Made by a program: the position numbers and the translations under genes | Assembly (NCBI RefSeq): GCF_000264905.1 | Contig: NW_006763144.1 | Span: 739,866 to 803,865 of the forward strand | DNA: 64,000 bases | Direction: 5' to 3' | DNA from: Stereum hirsutum FP-91666 SS1 | Lineage: Eukaryota; Basidiomycota; Agaricomycetes; Russulales; Stereaceae | Shown here: piece after piece, positions 12,275 through 24,381 of the stretch | Layout: each line of letters begins with the position of its first letter | How positions within the stretch are numbered: position 1 is the first letter of the stretch | The notes under the pieces: model-generated | Databases searched by the model: none | What the model saw: the letters and a program-made list of their open reading frames with translations, nothing else | What the model was told of the DNA's origin: nothing

Positions 12275-13919
12275 ATGACCTTCCTTTCCAAACTAGCTGC
12301 GCTGCTAACAGCTGCATCCGTTTCATCTGCCTTGCCTGCGTCGCCTTGGGGTAGTATTATCCCTGTTCCCCTTGAAGGTGATTTCGCGGCAAACAACAAG
12401 CTTGGGCTTTGTGCTGCTGATGTCAACACCAGTGTTGCCATGGGCTGGTACGCTAGCTGGCACGAGGGCTACGCTCCTCTGGCGGAGGTAAGCTGGAACA
12501 AATATACACACATGGCCTTTGCATCTGTGTATGTCCCTTTTTCATTCATTTGTTTCTGGATAAATGCCGGACACTCACACTTGGATATTCCAGCACAACG
12601 AACTCCAATTCTTCTATTGCGCTGGAGGAAACCAACACGACCCTCCTCCAAGAGTTCGTATCTACGGCTCACAATAATGTGATTATCCTTCATATCTCTC
12701 TGATCTCTTTCTGTCTGCTGACGATGATATGTCCTCTCGACATGAAGAGTGTGAAAGCGTTAGTGTCTGTTGGAGGTTGGGATGGTAGCAGATTCTTCTC
12801 ATCTAGTGTTGGAGACGCCACAAACCGGACTGCGTTTGTCAAAGCCCTCACTAACATGGTCAGCAATTACAGCCTCGACGGCATTGACTTTGAGTACGCC
12901 ACCCGCCATTCTATCCGTTCTGCTGCACAGAAAATTGTGTCTGACGAATTCGTGGTCCCTAGCTGGGAGTACCCCAACGGGGCAGGGCTCAGTTGCAATA
13001 CCATATCTCCTAACGACACCTCCAACTTCCTCTCACTCCTCCAAGAACTGCGCGACGATCCCATTGGTGGCTCTCTCGTTCTTTCTGCCGCCGCATCAAT
13101 TCGGCCATGGAACGACGCCACCGGACAACCCTCCGCCAACCTCTCCGACTTCGCTTTAGTCCTTGACCATATCGCCATCATGGACTATGATCTCTTTGGA
13201 TCGTGGTCTGACACCGCTGGGCCTAATTCAGCTCTCAATGATACTTGTGCGCCTACCACAGCTCAGACAGGATCGGCTGTGAGCGCCGTGAATGCATGGA
13301 GCACGGCAGGGATTCCTAAGGACAAGATCGTGCTTGGAGTGCCTTCATATGGTCGCTCGTTTAACGTGTCGAACGAGAATGCATTCCCCAATGGGACGAG
13401 CACATTGGCGTTATTCCCGGCCTTTGATAAGAATAATCAGCCTTTGGGGGATTCTTGGGATAGTCCTGGTGTTACGACCGATGCTTGTGGGAATGAGTCA
13501 GGCCCCAGTGGCGTTTTCGAGTTTAGAGGGTTGATAGAAGTATGTTTGGTTTCTAACTATCGCGGTAGACATCGTACATGAAACTCATATATACTGCATC
13601 GTGTTTCAGGAAGGGTATCTGACGGAAAATGGCACCGTTGTGGATGGGGTTGACTACGTCTTCGATGACTGTTCGCAGACGGTAAGAATCCAGCTTGTTC
13701 CCATCAGCGAAAACGTTACTGATTGCATTACAATTCCAGCCACGCATCTACAACTCTACATCTCAAGTCTACATTGCCTACGACAACGCACAATCCATGG
13801 CTGCCAAGGGCAGTTTCATCGCCTCCCAGGGGCTTCGCGGTTTCGCCATCTGGGAGACCGGAGGGGACAGGAGCGATATTCTTCTTGACTCTATTCGCTC
13901 TAGCATTGGATTTTCATGA
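12275..13919 (+). CDS. GH18 chitinase, secreted
   Basis: Endo-acting chitinase of glycoside hydrolase family 18, hydrolysing beta-1,4-GlcNAc chains in cell-wall turnover or mycoparasitism. 437 residues in six exons: 12275-12528, 12594-12678, 12748-12893, 12963-13539, 13610-13681, 13740-13919. Signal peptide at residues 1-20 (cleavage near SSALPAS). The first family block is SVKALVSVGGW. The catalytic motif is interrupted by an intron: joining 12893 to 12963 yields DGIDFDWEYP, matching DGxDxDxE with the acid/base glutamate. Further blocks are IMDYDLFG (substrate-binding MxYD) and VLGVPSYGRSF. The C-terminal strand IASQGLRGFAIWETGGD contains the barrel-closing tryptophan. No chitin-binding module is present. 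The acceptor before exon 3 is AAG, slightly unusual. Confidence 0.93.
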
Positions 13920-14539
13920 ACAAGGTATCACCCTCAGGCTGGCTTGCGGGAACACACCTCTTGTAGGGTTCATGATTTGGTGGCTTTTGATTTCTCTTTC
14001 TTCACGGGCTTCACGGGTTTCATGATTTTCTTACGTGGACATACGGTTCCGTACTTTCGTTATTGCAACACTCACTTATTGTACATCGCCACTGTCGTCA
14101 TTTGTAGCTTTCACGTTCTACATTAATCGACCTAGTGACTTCAGAGTAGTTATTGTCATCGTCCGCCGGCATTCCCTTCACCGATAGAACCATGGAGGTT
14201 GATCACATCCATGGGATATGGAAGCATATCATTCCGGGACTCTCCAAGCGAACAGTGTACATGATCCTCGTTATGCCACTGTGGCTCTCATCACAGGTCA
14301 CATTCTCATTCAGAAATGAAAAGCCGCAGGACTAAGATCTTCATCTACACTCATATTGTCGTACACAGCCAGCGCATTGGTTAAACAAAAACATTAGACG
14401 TGTACATTCCCCACACAAGCACGCTCTCTACCGTAACGAGGTACTTGCCGCTCCCTCCATCTAAGTTATGAACCTCCAAACTTCCATTCCAGACCATCGT
14501 AGTATTTCCACGGCCACCACTCCACAACTACTATTGTAT
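13920..14539. other. Convergent 3' intergenic region
   Basis: Spacer between the convergent chitinase and Nudix genes; no gene or notable structure seen. Confidence 0.45.
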
Positions 14540-16346
14540 TCACAAGTTCCCCTTCACAGGCGTTGGAGCAGGAGGAGGTGGCGGCTTCTCATATGCCCAA
14601 TGTGAGATGAGCACGCCCGCTATAGCAGTCGTCGGCGGAACTCTGAACGTCGGCGCATCCTGCTCTTTCTTCACCGGTGCACTCGCGGCAGATTGAGCTT
14701 TATTGGCCGCAGCAGCAGCGTCTCCAGCGAGTGGATCACTGCCTGAGGTGACCGTGTCCACCTTGCCTTCCTGAACTTCCGCCACTTGTTTCCAGTCGCG
14801 GCGAGTGAAATTCGTGCCTTGAGCGTGTTCTAGGACTGCGACGACTTCTTCGCGAGTGTACCAGCGGGCGTCTAGACGGCAAACACGAGGTGAAGTTCGA
14901 AGATCAGCGTGGAATCTCCGAGTGAAGAAAGTTAGATGAAAGGATGAGGGACAGGTACCTTCGAGCTCGTTGTCAAGATCAGTTCGGATGGGCTGTGCTG
15001 GGTCAGCGGTAGCGAAGAAGCCGACCATCAAGTTTGCTGGGAATGGCTGAATGGAGGGTTAAAGCGTGGTATCAACGAGGTTGAGTCAATAATTTACCGG
15101 GCGGCGAATTCAATTATTACTGTAAGGAATCGTCGCTTACCCAAGGTTGCGTAGAGTGGTATTTGACGTTCCACACCCTGACACCGGCTTCTTCCCAGAG
15201 CTCACGCTTGACAGCATCTTCGAACGATTCACCGGGCTCGATGAACCCTGCGAGGGCAGAGTAGAAACTCCCAGGGAACTTTTTCTGTAGGAAATTAAGA
15301 GCACAACTCCGTCAGTCAATCAAGGCACGTCAGACACGGAGATCATAATCTCACATTTCTGCCCAGGAGAATGCGGTCATTGGCCTCGTTGGTGACCGCC
15401 ATAATCACCACAGGGTCTGTTCTAGGGTGAGCAAAGTTGTGCAGGCCCTTGCTATACAAATGCAGTCAGATTGGAGTAGCGGCTGTGTCACACGATGCAT
15501 ACGCACGCAGTCGGGCAGGGCTCTCTGCCTGTATTATCCGCCCATGGAGTAAGTGAGCTGCAAGATAGTTTCCACCCCGCCCAGAGGGAGTACACAGGCG
15601 CAGCACAGGATGGGCAAAACTTGCGACAAGAAAGATATGGACGTTAGCCACGCGCTGAACATCAGGGGCAAGGCACTGACCTTGTTTCTGGCGTTCCAGT
15701 CGACCATGCTTCTGGCAACGGCAAATAAGCCAGCCTCATCCATGTCCACCTTCTGCATGGCCGCACGAGGTTCAGAGAAGGTGAGTTGCCGGTCGCGGAG
15801 GAGGTCATCCACTTGCCCTTCGGGTACATTGGTCAAGTCGATAGTGAAATAGGGCGTGCCATTAAAATTCTGGGCGGTCACCTGCGGATCATTACCGCTG
15901 AATTCGCTTGAAGGTAGAGCTTCAGCCTTCTGTTGATGTTCGTCAAGCCCAAGAAATACGATGGGAGGGCCTCGGAATCTTGCGGTCTCGACAATAGAGA
16001 CACCTTTCTCTACCAGCTCACCAGCGTTCTGACCTTGGCCAAAAAATGGCTCTGATCCGATGAGGGGTCGAATTTCGTCGGTGGTCAGGCGAGCAAGAGC
16101 AGTACCCGAGATGAGAGGATCTCCGCGGCGGAAAGCTATCCAGCGGGTCGATGGCGAGATGGCGATGGCGTTGAGGAAAGTGGCTGAAGTGCGAAGCCAA
16201 GAAAGGCGATTCAAGGGAGATCCACCCAGAAAATTAACATATCTGGATGTCGAGGAGAGATCAGCATGACCTTGATGCAAGCATATTTGGAGGTATGGAG
16301 ATTTCGGAGAGACGGATCGGGCAGAGACAGCTCACGTTTCGGACAT
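14540..16346 (-). CDS. NADH pyrophosphatase (Nudix, NudC/Npy1/NUDT12 type)
   Basis: Hydrolyses NAD(H) to NMN(H) and AMP; in eukaryotes often peroxisomal. 448 residues in seven exons: 16346-16336, 16242-15681, 15619-15507, 15451-15355, 15284-15141, 15046-14959, 14871-14540. The start is decided by splicing: the long frame reaches upstream only to TTG, whereas an 11-nt first exon (ATGTCCGAAAC) spliced to 16242 gives MSETYVNFLGGSPLNRLSWLR, typical of the family. A zinc-ribbon CPSC block follows ARNK. The Nudix box GFIEPGESFEDAVKRELWEEAG is complete, followed by the NADH-specific STQPWPFP. The C-terminus is Pro-rich (PPPPPAP) and ends in GNL, without a PTS1 tripeptide, so location is open. Confidence 0.92.
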
Positions 16347-17377
16347 GGCGAGCTGTCTTGCAACGGTGGAAGAGCTGCGCACGGGCCACGCGTGACGCAC
16401 AAGGAGATGGAAACGAATGCTGTTGACCGCCAACTTGATGGCGGAGGCTCAGGTCAACGTTCAAGCTCAAGCTGTGAGACGAGGCTGGCGTATGTACGAT
16501 GCTTACTGAGCTGCTTCAGTGTGGGCCACGGTGCCGCGGCGCTGTGGCTCACTAGCGTCCTTTGGCTCCGGGGCGCGCCGGGCTGTCGGCATGGGCCAAT
16601 GTCACCCAGCGACGCCGCGACGAGCAGACGGTTACTCGGACAACCTTGTTCTTGTTCGGCTTTGTTCAAATATCAAGATCGATATGGCTTCTAATGCCAC
16701 AGAATCCTGGCCGGGGCTCTTCGCCGCCCTATTGTTCTCCGTGCCAGGATGTGCATACTCCCATCGTCCTGCGATGCAATCCCAAGCATCGATTATCCCC
16801 TAACTGTGGCATGAAAATGTCCAACAGCTGATCATCGCAGATAGACAGCCCTCAGTTGGCCTGAATAGGACGTGTCTTTGAGGCTTCTTGATCCGGCCAT
16901 GGATCTGTGGGTGCTTATATGTAAAGGGACCGACCGATGGCATGTCGTGTGAAGCGTCCCGGTTTCACTTCCATTCTCCCCCGGAGGGCGTGCTGAAACC
17001 GGTGCGTGTGCGTTACCTCATTTCAGAAGACTTGGCCTGACGATGACTTTCTTGATTCCCCATACAATGCCCTTCATTAACCCGGCCCTTGCCTCGCTCA
17101 GCGGCCTATCTCCTCTCGTGCCAACAGGTGCCAGCTCCGTTGCCTCCTGCCCCCACTGCCGAGCTCGAACGCAGCATAAATAACACGCCTCATTGCGCCT
17201 CAGCCTTCGTACTTTCGCCCTCCTCCCACAGCCGGCATCTCTTGTGCGGCTTCCGTTTCCTACCCCAGCGCCTTCGGTAAGCATCACCTTTAGCACATGC
17301 TCTCGCTCTTTCATCTTGCCTAACTCGACCTTCTTGCCTTTAGAGACTTCCTTTTGCGGTCCAAGCACTTAAACAGG
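16347..17377. other. Divergent intergenic region, GC-rich
   Basis: About 1 kb between the Nudix gene and the 119-aa gene. The left half is GC-rich. A CT-rich stretch precedes the plus-strand start. No gene supported. Confidence 0.45.
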
Positions 17378-17839
17378 ATGCGCCAGAACGATTCACTTCA
17401 CGCTCATCATGCCTGGGTGATCCGTGTACCAGACATACAGCTTCTGGATGAGCAGGCCCGCGATTCGGGTAGGTTTCTCTCGCTTTATAAATCAGCTGTG
17501 GATTTGGCTCGCTGACATTCAATATTTACTTCTGCATGTCACCGTACGATCTCTCTCAATCACCTTCTAGATGACCTTGCTCATACCTTCGAGTTGTTGC
17601 AGATGGCACATACACCCCCACCACCCCCATCACAGCCCCCATCCGCCAGAAACAATAAACCATCATCACAGCCCGCCACAACGCGGACATCGAAATCGCT
17701 CGCACAGACCATTGCCGAGGAATGGTCAAGAGAGTCGAAAGAAGCGAAAGAGAAGTGGAGAATGGCGGACGCGAAGCTCAGGGATTACTTCCCACCGAGT
17801 CGATCGAGTGTGCAGAGGAAACCAAAGGCAAAGATGTAG
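17378..17839 (+). CDS. 119-aa protein with HMG-box-like C-terminal helices
   Basis: Two exons (17378-17468, 17571-17839) with matching phase give 119 residues. I do not recognise the whole protein. Residues 1-45 include WVIRVPDIQLLDEQA. A Pro/Ser/Thr-rich linker with PPPPPSQPP follows. Residues about 80-112 read SLAQTIAEEWSRESKEAKEK and so on, which resembles helices 2-3 of fungal HMG boxes (the xIAxxWxxES..K..Y pattern of MAT-type HMG proteins). Helix 1 is not evident, so this may be a partial domain or chance similarity. The C-terminus is basic (QRKPKAKM), compatible with nuclear location. It lies 267 bp upstream of the carrier gene on the same strand. Confidence 0.55.
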
Positions 17840-18106
17840 GAGGCGGACGAGGGGGACTACCTGCCGGTACAGTGAGCAGACGAGAGTTGGTTTGGCGGCC
17901 TTCGGACATGAACCTTAAAGCATCTAATCTAATCTATATTTGAACATCTCTATCTTACGTCACCAGACCTCCCAATTTGTCATATCGTTATCTACGTTCG
18001 CGAAAAAATATTGGTTGCAGGTTCGCGTTCTGCGCCACGTTCTATATACCGCACACCCTCAGTCCACTCGCGTTCTCGTTTAGGACTTCTGTCTAGAGGG
18101 AAAAAA

Positions 18107-19548
18107 ATGTCGAAAACAGTCAAGGATCTGACGGCTGGAACGGCTGGTGGAATTGCGCAGGTGCGTGGGTGAGGTTCTGCATGTGGCAAAGCTGAACGTT
18201 GATCTGTCGTTTTGATGAAACCATGAACGCAACAGGTGCTCGTTGGGCAACCGTTTGACATCGTCAAAGTGGTGCGTGGAATCTCACAGATACAATGCTC
18301 TCCAGGCATGTTGAGATTGATTTGCGCCGCAGCGTATGCAAACGGCACCGCAAGGGACGTACAATGGCATGCTTCACTGTGCAGGCGGAATCTTCAAGAA
18401 CGAAGGGCCTCTCGCTTTCTACAAGGTGTCGTCCGACCAGCGCGCTCGACCTATCCAAATGCGCCTCGAATCTAACAACTCGACACTTGCGCGTGTTTGC
18501 TTGCTCCTTAGGGCACTCTGACCCCACTACTGGGTATCGGTGTTTGCGTGTCCATCCAGTTCGGCGTCCTCGAGTACACGAAACGGCTCTTCGCAAACCA
18601 GAACGTCCTGAATGGTCGCGGAGGACCGGACGGAAAGCTTCTGACCAGTGGACAGCTCGTCACAGCAGGTGTCTTGGCTGGAATCGGCAACGGCTTTGTT
18701 TCAGGACCCGTCGAGCACATTCGTATTCGTGCGTCCTTTTCACGTTTATTTCTGTCGTGTGCCCTGTTCGTAGATGTTGAAGCCAGTCCCCTTCGCAAGG
18801 GCTACAGACGCAATCGAACACGAACCCGATCTATCGCGGCCCCTGGGACGCCATTAAGAAGATCAGTTCCGCGCATGGTATTGCGGGGATTTACAAAGGC
18901 CAGAACGTCACCTTCCTCCGCGAGGCCTCGGGGTACGGTATCTACTTCTGGGCATATGAGAAACTCGTACAGCGCGAGATGGCACAAAAGGGGATTAAAA
19001 GAGAGGAAATTAGCGCCACTAGTGCTGTTCTATACGGTGCTGCCGCCGGTTATGCTGTAAGTCATCAATACTTCTGTGAAAATCCGGTATTGACCGTATG
19101 GCCTGGTGGCCGTCTGCTTCGTCTCAGCTGTGGGCCGTTATTTACCCAATAGACATGATCAAGTCGCGGATGCAGACAGATGGCTTCTCGCCTGCAGAAG
19201 GTCAAAAGTACAAGTCTGCCGTGGACTGTTTCCGCACTGTTATGCGGACAGAGGGCGTCGGAGCGCTTATGAGAGGGCTGGGCCCCACGTTGATTCGGTG
19301 CGTATAACACGACCTCGTTATTCCGCAATAACCACATCTCATCGCAACTTTGTTTTCTCCTTTTCTACCTCGGTCTCGTGGTACGCCACCTCGCTGCTTG
19401 TCTGATTGTCGACGTGTCGGGCGGCCTATATTTTGTTTGCAAATCTCGCGTCTCTATCACGGTACTCGACGGATATAGGTCTCCATTCGCCAACGGCGCC
19501 ACGTTCCTCGGATTCGAGATGGCCAACCGGTTACTCAACTCCTTCTGA
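18107..19548 (+). CDS. Mitochondrial carrier family protein (Ymc1-like)
   Basis: Inner-membrane solute carrier, 298 residues, with three repeats of about 100 residues and six helices. Exons: 18107-18160, 18236-18271, 18333-18425, 18512-18728, 18800-19056, 19128-19297, 19479-19548. Signature motifs PxDxxKxR: PFDIVKVRMQT (repeat 1), a degenerate PVEHIRIRLQT (repeat 2) and PIDMIKSRMQT (repeat 3). AGTAGGIAQVLVGQPFD and KGTLTPLLGIGVCVSIQFGV are close to yeast Ymc1/Ymc2 and the acylcarnitine carrier group. The second repeat has Val-Glu-His in place of Leu-Asp-Lys, as in that group. The substrate cannot be fixed from sequence. Confidence 0.9.
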
Positions 19549-20862
19549 CAGCTGCGACTCCTCAGCATCAGTCCTACGATTCATGGCGTATCGCACCCTG
19601 ACGACGTGGACGGAGAAAAATAGAATACACGCATCCTTGGTCAGTGCTATTGAGGATACCTTACTTGGTGTGGCTATAATGGGATCTAGAGCACATATAA
19701 CCCGTACATGCAGAGACACCTATAGAGAAGCTTTCTCAGCTACATGTGCAACCTCGTCTGCATGCTTCCGACTTCTACGCCACCAGTGGTCCACAACTGC
19801 TCTGCTCCTCAAATCGAGATGTTGTCTCTCAACTGTCATATGTGGCGTCCCGTCGCGTCTCGCGCAAAACGCGTGTTTACTGGCTGGCCTCCCCTGGCAG
19901 CTATAGCCGTCGCGAGAAACCTACCGGATTCAGAGCGCACGCAACCAGTAGGATGAAAGGTCTGGCTGCCAAGTTTACATATACGGTTGTAGCGTGTCCA
20001 GGCCTGTCCCGTAGGGTGACTTGCTTCGGCCTGAGTCGCAGCTGCTCTTCCTTGGCGGACGCTTTGACGATATGGATATCCTAGGATGTCGTGGTCTAAG
20101 AGAGTCAGTATTCCCACTGGCTACAGGCAGGCTGAGCATCCGCTGAGACTCACTAGTTCGGGGTCATGTCATCGTGCTTCTTACAGAACTAGTTTGTGCC
20201 TTATTCCCACTCACACCGACACCTTGAGTCAACGGAAGGCCCGTCTCACGGAAAATTAGGGATACCAGGTAAATGAAAGCGAAGGTCGGCGGGGTTATGA
20301 CGGTGGGTACGGAACCGTAAGTGTGAGGCTCTGTTCGAGGGGTACACACCAGCAGATGCTCGTGAGCTAATTATAGTAGGCTGACCTGTCGAAGACGAGC
20401 TCTGTCGGTCTCGTGAACTATGAGACCCTTTATCAAGAAGCCTTTTGCTGGACGAAAGCGTCAGGACTGTCGGTGCTCATGGTGAGCGTCCGGCAACATG
20501 CACATCGAAGCTTCATTATTGTAGTGTGTACTTTTTTGGACCAGTTTTATTTTGTCGCCCTTTTCCAGGCTTGTGGGAGATGTGCCTACAGTGCGATACG
20601 TGATTCGAGGAGAATTCGAAGATCTTGAGCTTGCTGTGGCCCGGGTTCTGGGTGCACTGTGGCACCAGAGGGGCCACAATGCACGTGCGTCGCTGAAAAT
20701 TTGGTCGCGAAAGTCGAATATAATATTCTATCGCGTTGGCTGTTCTCAACGGTCTAGAGGAAGCTGCTCTCTGTTTCAGTAGTGCTCTGATCTGTATCAT
20801 ACCTGGCCTTTGGTTTTATCCTTGCTACCTTTGACGACAACACTTGAGAACGCCAGGACATC
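19549..20862. other. Intergenic region upstream of TSR1
   Basis: About 1.3 kb between two genes on the same strand. All open frames are short and overlap; nothing supportable seen. Confidence 0.4.
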
Positions 20863-23800
20863 ATGCCGGAAGCCTTCCATCATAGACCGGGTGCATTGAA
20901 GCAGGTATGGGGAAGTCTCCTAGGTAGCATACCTCCACGACCTTATGCTGGAATCGTATAGACGAACAAAAACTTTAAGTCAAAACATGCTACTAAGTCG
21001 TCCTTAAAAGAACTGGCCAAAGGTGTGTCGACTGCCCCAATTTTACTTGCTCACATCGCATACACACCCATCGATCCTGAAGTATACCTCCTTCGCTCTC
21101 GGTAGGCAAAGTACAACGCCCGTCACCAAAAGCTTCATCAGCAAGCAATGCCGCCGCGCAATCAAAACTGAATCGACGGAACCACGCAAAACAGACTCAG
21201 AGTACAAAACGTCAAGCTCTTGTCTCTGCGACTCGAATCTTCAGCGGTGTAGATGGAGCACCACGGATCGTGGCCGTTGTGCCTCTTACAGAAGATGTGA
21301 ATGCGAAGGCGGCTGCTTCTGCGCTTGCTGCATCATTAGATGTTTCTGTGGATGATATGCCAGAGCAGGGGATATGGAAGATCAAGTGCGTTTTATATTC
21401 ACTAGCATGTAATCCTATTTCTTTCTGACAAAACCGGCTGACGATTTTTCGTATAGAGCAGAACGCTTCCGAACCTCCCTCCAATTCATCAACTTAGCAT
21501 ACCGAGACCTGTACGCCACCCTCGATGCCTGTAAAGCAGCCGACTACGTCGTCTTCATTCTCTCTCCTACCGTCGAAGTCACCCCCTGGGGCGACATGCT
21601 CCTCCGAACTCTCCAAGCTCAAGGTCTCCCCGATGTTGTCTCTGTCATTGCCCCCGGCTATCCCATCGACCCAAAAACTCGCCCGGGGATCCTCAAGTCT
21701 TTATTATCTTTCATGCAATATTTTGCGCCGGAACAGTCGAGGGTCTTTGATCTGGAGGTGGGATCGGATAGGTTGAGTGCGTTGCGGATGTTGTCGGAGG
21801 GAAAGCCGGGAGATGTGAGGTGGAGAGAGGGAAGGGCTTGGTTGTTGGGTGAGAAGGTCGAGTGGGAGGAGACGAGTGGAGAGGGAACGTTGAAGGTGAC
21901 GGGTGTCGTACGCGGAGCTCAACTTTCCTCGAATCGGTTGGTCCATCTACCTAATTATGGAGACTTCCAGATATCCAGGGTAAGTCGTTTTCGCCACGTT
22001 TTCTCGACAGACTCTAACTCAAACTTAAAATTATTACACTTGAAGATCGAGTCTGCACCCTTACTCCGCCAGTCGAAGGGCCACGGTACTACGATGGACG
22101 TCGAGCCCAGCCTTTTGGCTGAGGCGAATGCCGATGATGCTGATTCCTTGGTGTCGAGCAACGATCCTGATGAGATGGAGAACGAACAGACATGGCCTAC
22201 CGAGGAGGAGATGCAGGATGCTTCTCAGATGGGCGACGACCAGCCGGAAATCCCCTCGGCAAGGAATGGGACGACGCCCAAGTCCGTGAAGATTCCGAAG
22301 GGTATGAGCGCATATCAGGCCGCTTGGATCGTGGACGATGACGATGATGCGGATGGTGAGGATCGAGAGGGCGAGGGCGAGAATGGAGCCGATGAAATAA
22401 TGGCTGATGAAGAGGGTGGAGAGCCGGAGGAGATGGTGGATTTTGCAGAGGTTCAGGAGATGGAATCGGAGAGTCGGAAGAGCGTCGCTTTTCAGGACTT
22501 GGACGTCGAGGAGGAGGAACGACAGTAAGCACACTGCCTCACACCCACCGCCACTTGCCTCTGACTGACCATACTATATCTCAGGCTCGAGGACTGGCGT
22601 CAGCGTAAACGAGAGGAACAAGACGATCTCGAGTTCCCTGACGAAATCGATACCCCGAAAGAGATACCGGCACGGACACGCTTCCAACGCTACAGAGGCT
22701 TGAAGTCTTTCCGAACAAGCCCATGGGATCCCTATGAGAACCTCCCTCGAGACTATGCTCGGATATTCCAGTTCGAAGACTTCAAGCGGACAGAGCGAAA
22801 CATTTTCCGACGTGCTGAAGAGGAGGGTGCAGGTATCTCGGTGAGTTTTTGTGTCACGATACGATATCGTCTTTCCTGCTTGGCTTCGCCCTTTATTCAT
22901 GTACGCTGATGGTTTCTCACTGACAGCCTGGAACGAGAGTGACAGTATTCTTGAAGAACTGTACAAAAGAGATGTCAGAGCACGATCCCAGTCGTCCTTT
23001 CGTGATCTTCGGCCTTTTGCAGCACGAGCACAAGAAGTCGGTCCTGAACTTCACCGTTCAGCGCAACACCGAGTACGACGGCTCCGTTCGGTCAAAAGTT
23101 TGTCTTTACCTTTTCATGACCTCATACTTCCACACTAACCGGGCACCTACGTATAGGACCCTCTCATTCTTTGTATAGGACCTCGACGCCTCCGTATAAA
23201 CCCTATATATAGCCAGCACACCCGTGGCGGTGGTAAAGGCCCGAACAATGTACATAAGTTCGAGAGGTACCTTCGACATGGAAACACATCGGTTATGACG
23301 ACGTATGGGCCTCTTGTCTTTGGCAAGCAGCCGTGTGCGCTGTTGAGGGAGACGTCGGATCCTCAAGGTACTTTGCTCTGCAGTCTTGACTTGTTGTGAC
23401 GACTAGATGACTGAGTTTGATTTGTAGCGCCGGAACTTGTGGCGATGGGCACGTTCATGAACCCGGATACTACACGGATTGTGGCGAAGAAGATCGTCCT
23501 CTCGGGCCATCCGTTCAAAGTACACAAGAAGACCGCCACCGTCAGATACATGTTCTTCAACCAGGGTACGTATCCCCTTCCCTCGCCGTATTTATCATTC
23601 GTTATCCAACTCACATGTTCCTACTTTCTGTCCAATAGACGATGTACTCTACTTCAAGCCCATCCAGCTTCACACCAAGCACGGACGCACAGGTCACATC
23701 AAGGAGTCCCTCGGCACGCACGGATACTTCAAGGCTCACTTTGACGGCCCGATCAATCAGATGGATACGATTTGTATGAGCTTGTATAAGAGGGTGTATC

Positions 23801-23886
23801 CGAAGTGGGGAGAGCTATGGACTGAGAAGAGGGGTTTGGGGGCGAGCGAGGGTAGGGAGAAGGATGTGGATGCGATGGAAGAGTGA
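20863..23886 (+). CDS. TSR1: Pre-rRNA-processing protein TSR1
   Basis: Nuclear GTPase-like factor needed for 40S ribosomal subunit maturation (Bms1/Tsr1 family). Exons: 20863-20904, 20962-21022, 21106-21385, about 21457-21979, 22046-22524, 22585-22840, 22927-23097, 23157-23367, 23428-23565, 23639-23886. The N-terminus [20 protein letters not shown] is diagnostic. The middle holds a Bms1/Tsr1 GTPase-like region lacking the P-loop, ending in GDFQISR. A strongly acidic linker (residues about 340-440) follows. The C-terminal AARP2-like domain shows [29 protein letters not shown] and [14 protein letters not shown]. The intron at 21980-22045 is 66 nt with no in-frame stop, so a retained form is possible. 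The Tsr1 C-terminal NKRGLG-type end is present as [15 protein letters not shown]. Confidence 0.95.
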
Positions 23887-24381
23887 ACGTGTTTGAGAGA
23901 TAGTGTATGTGGACGGGGTTCGATGATTTCTGCGGTGTTCTGATATCTGTCTGTATTCGGCGCTGTTGTAGCGATAGCGGGGAAGTTGAATCGTTGTTGT
24001 ATCGAAGCTTCAATGTCATCTTGTCTCTTTGACTGCGGTGTGGCGCGGATATGTGGCGCCTGGAAGTGATTATGGAGGAAACGGCGATGTTATTCCTTGG
24101 GCCTATGCGACTATCACTACAGTATGATCGTCTTGAAGACCCAATGGGCTCGAAATCCCAAACAGGGACGACTGGTCTCATTGTTCTCCAATTTACGGTA
24201 TGCCATGCCCTAGCCCAGTCGTTGCCTCGTTGCGTTGCTCGCTACAGAACAAACGCACATCAAAATCCTTCAACTCGACTTCCATCATCTCGCCTCACCT
24301 CCAACGCACAACTCCGCTCTCCTTTCACCACCATCTCGGCAATCTTAAATCCTTGACTCCAACACAAGACTCATAAGAAAT
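23887..24381. other. Intergenic spacer
   Basis: Spacer between TSR1 and the next plus-strand gene; no gene or clear element seen. Confidence 0.4.
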
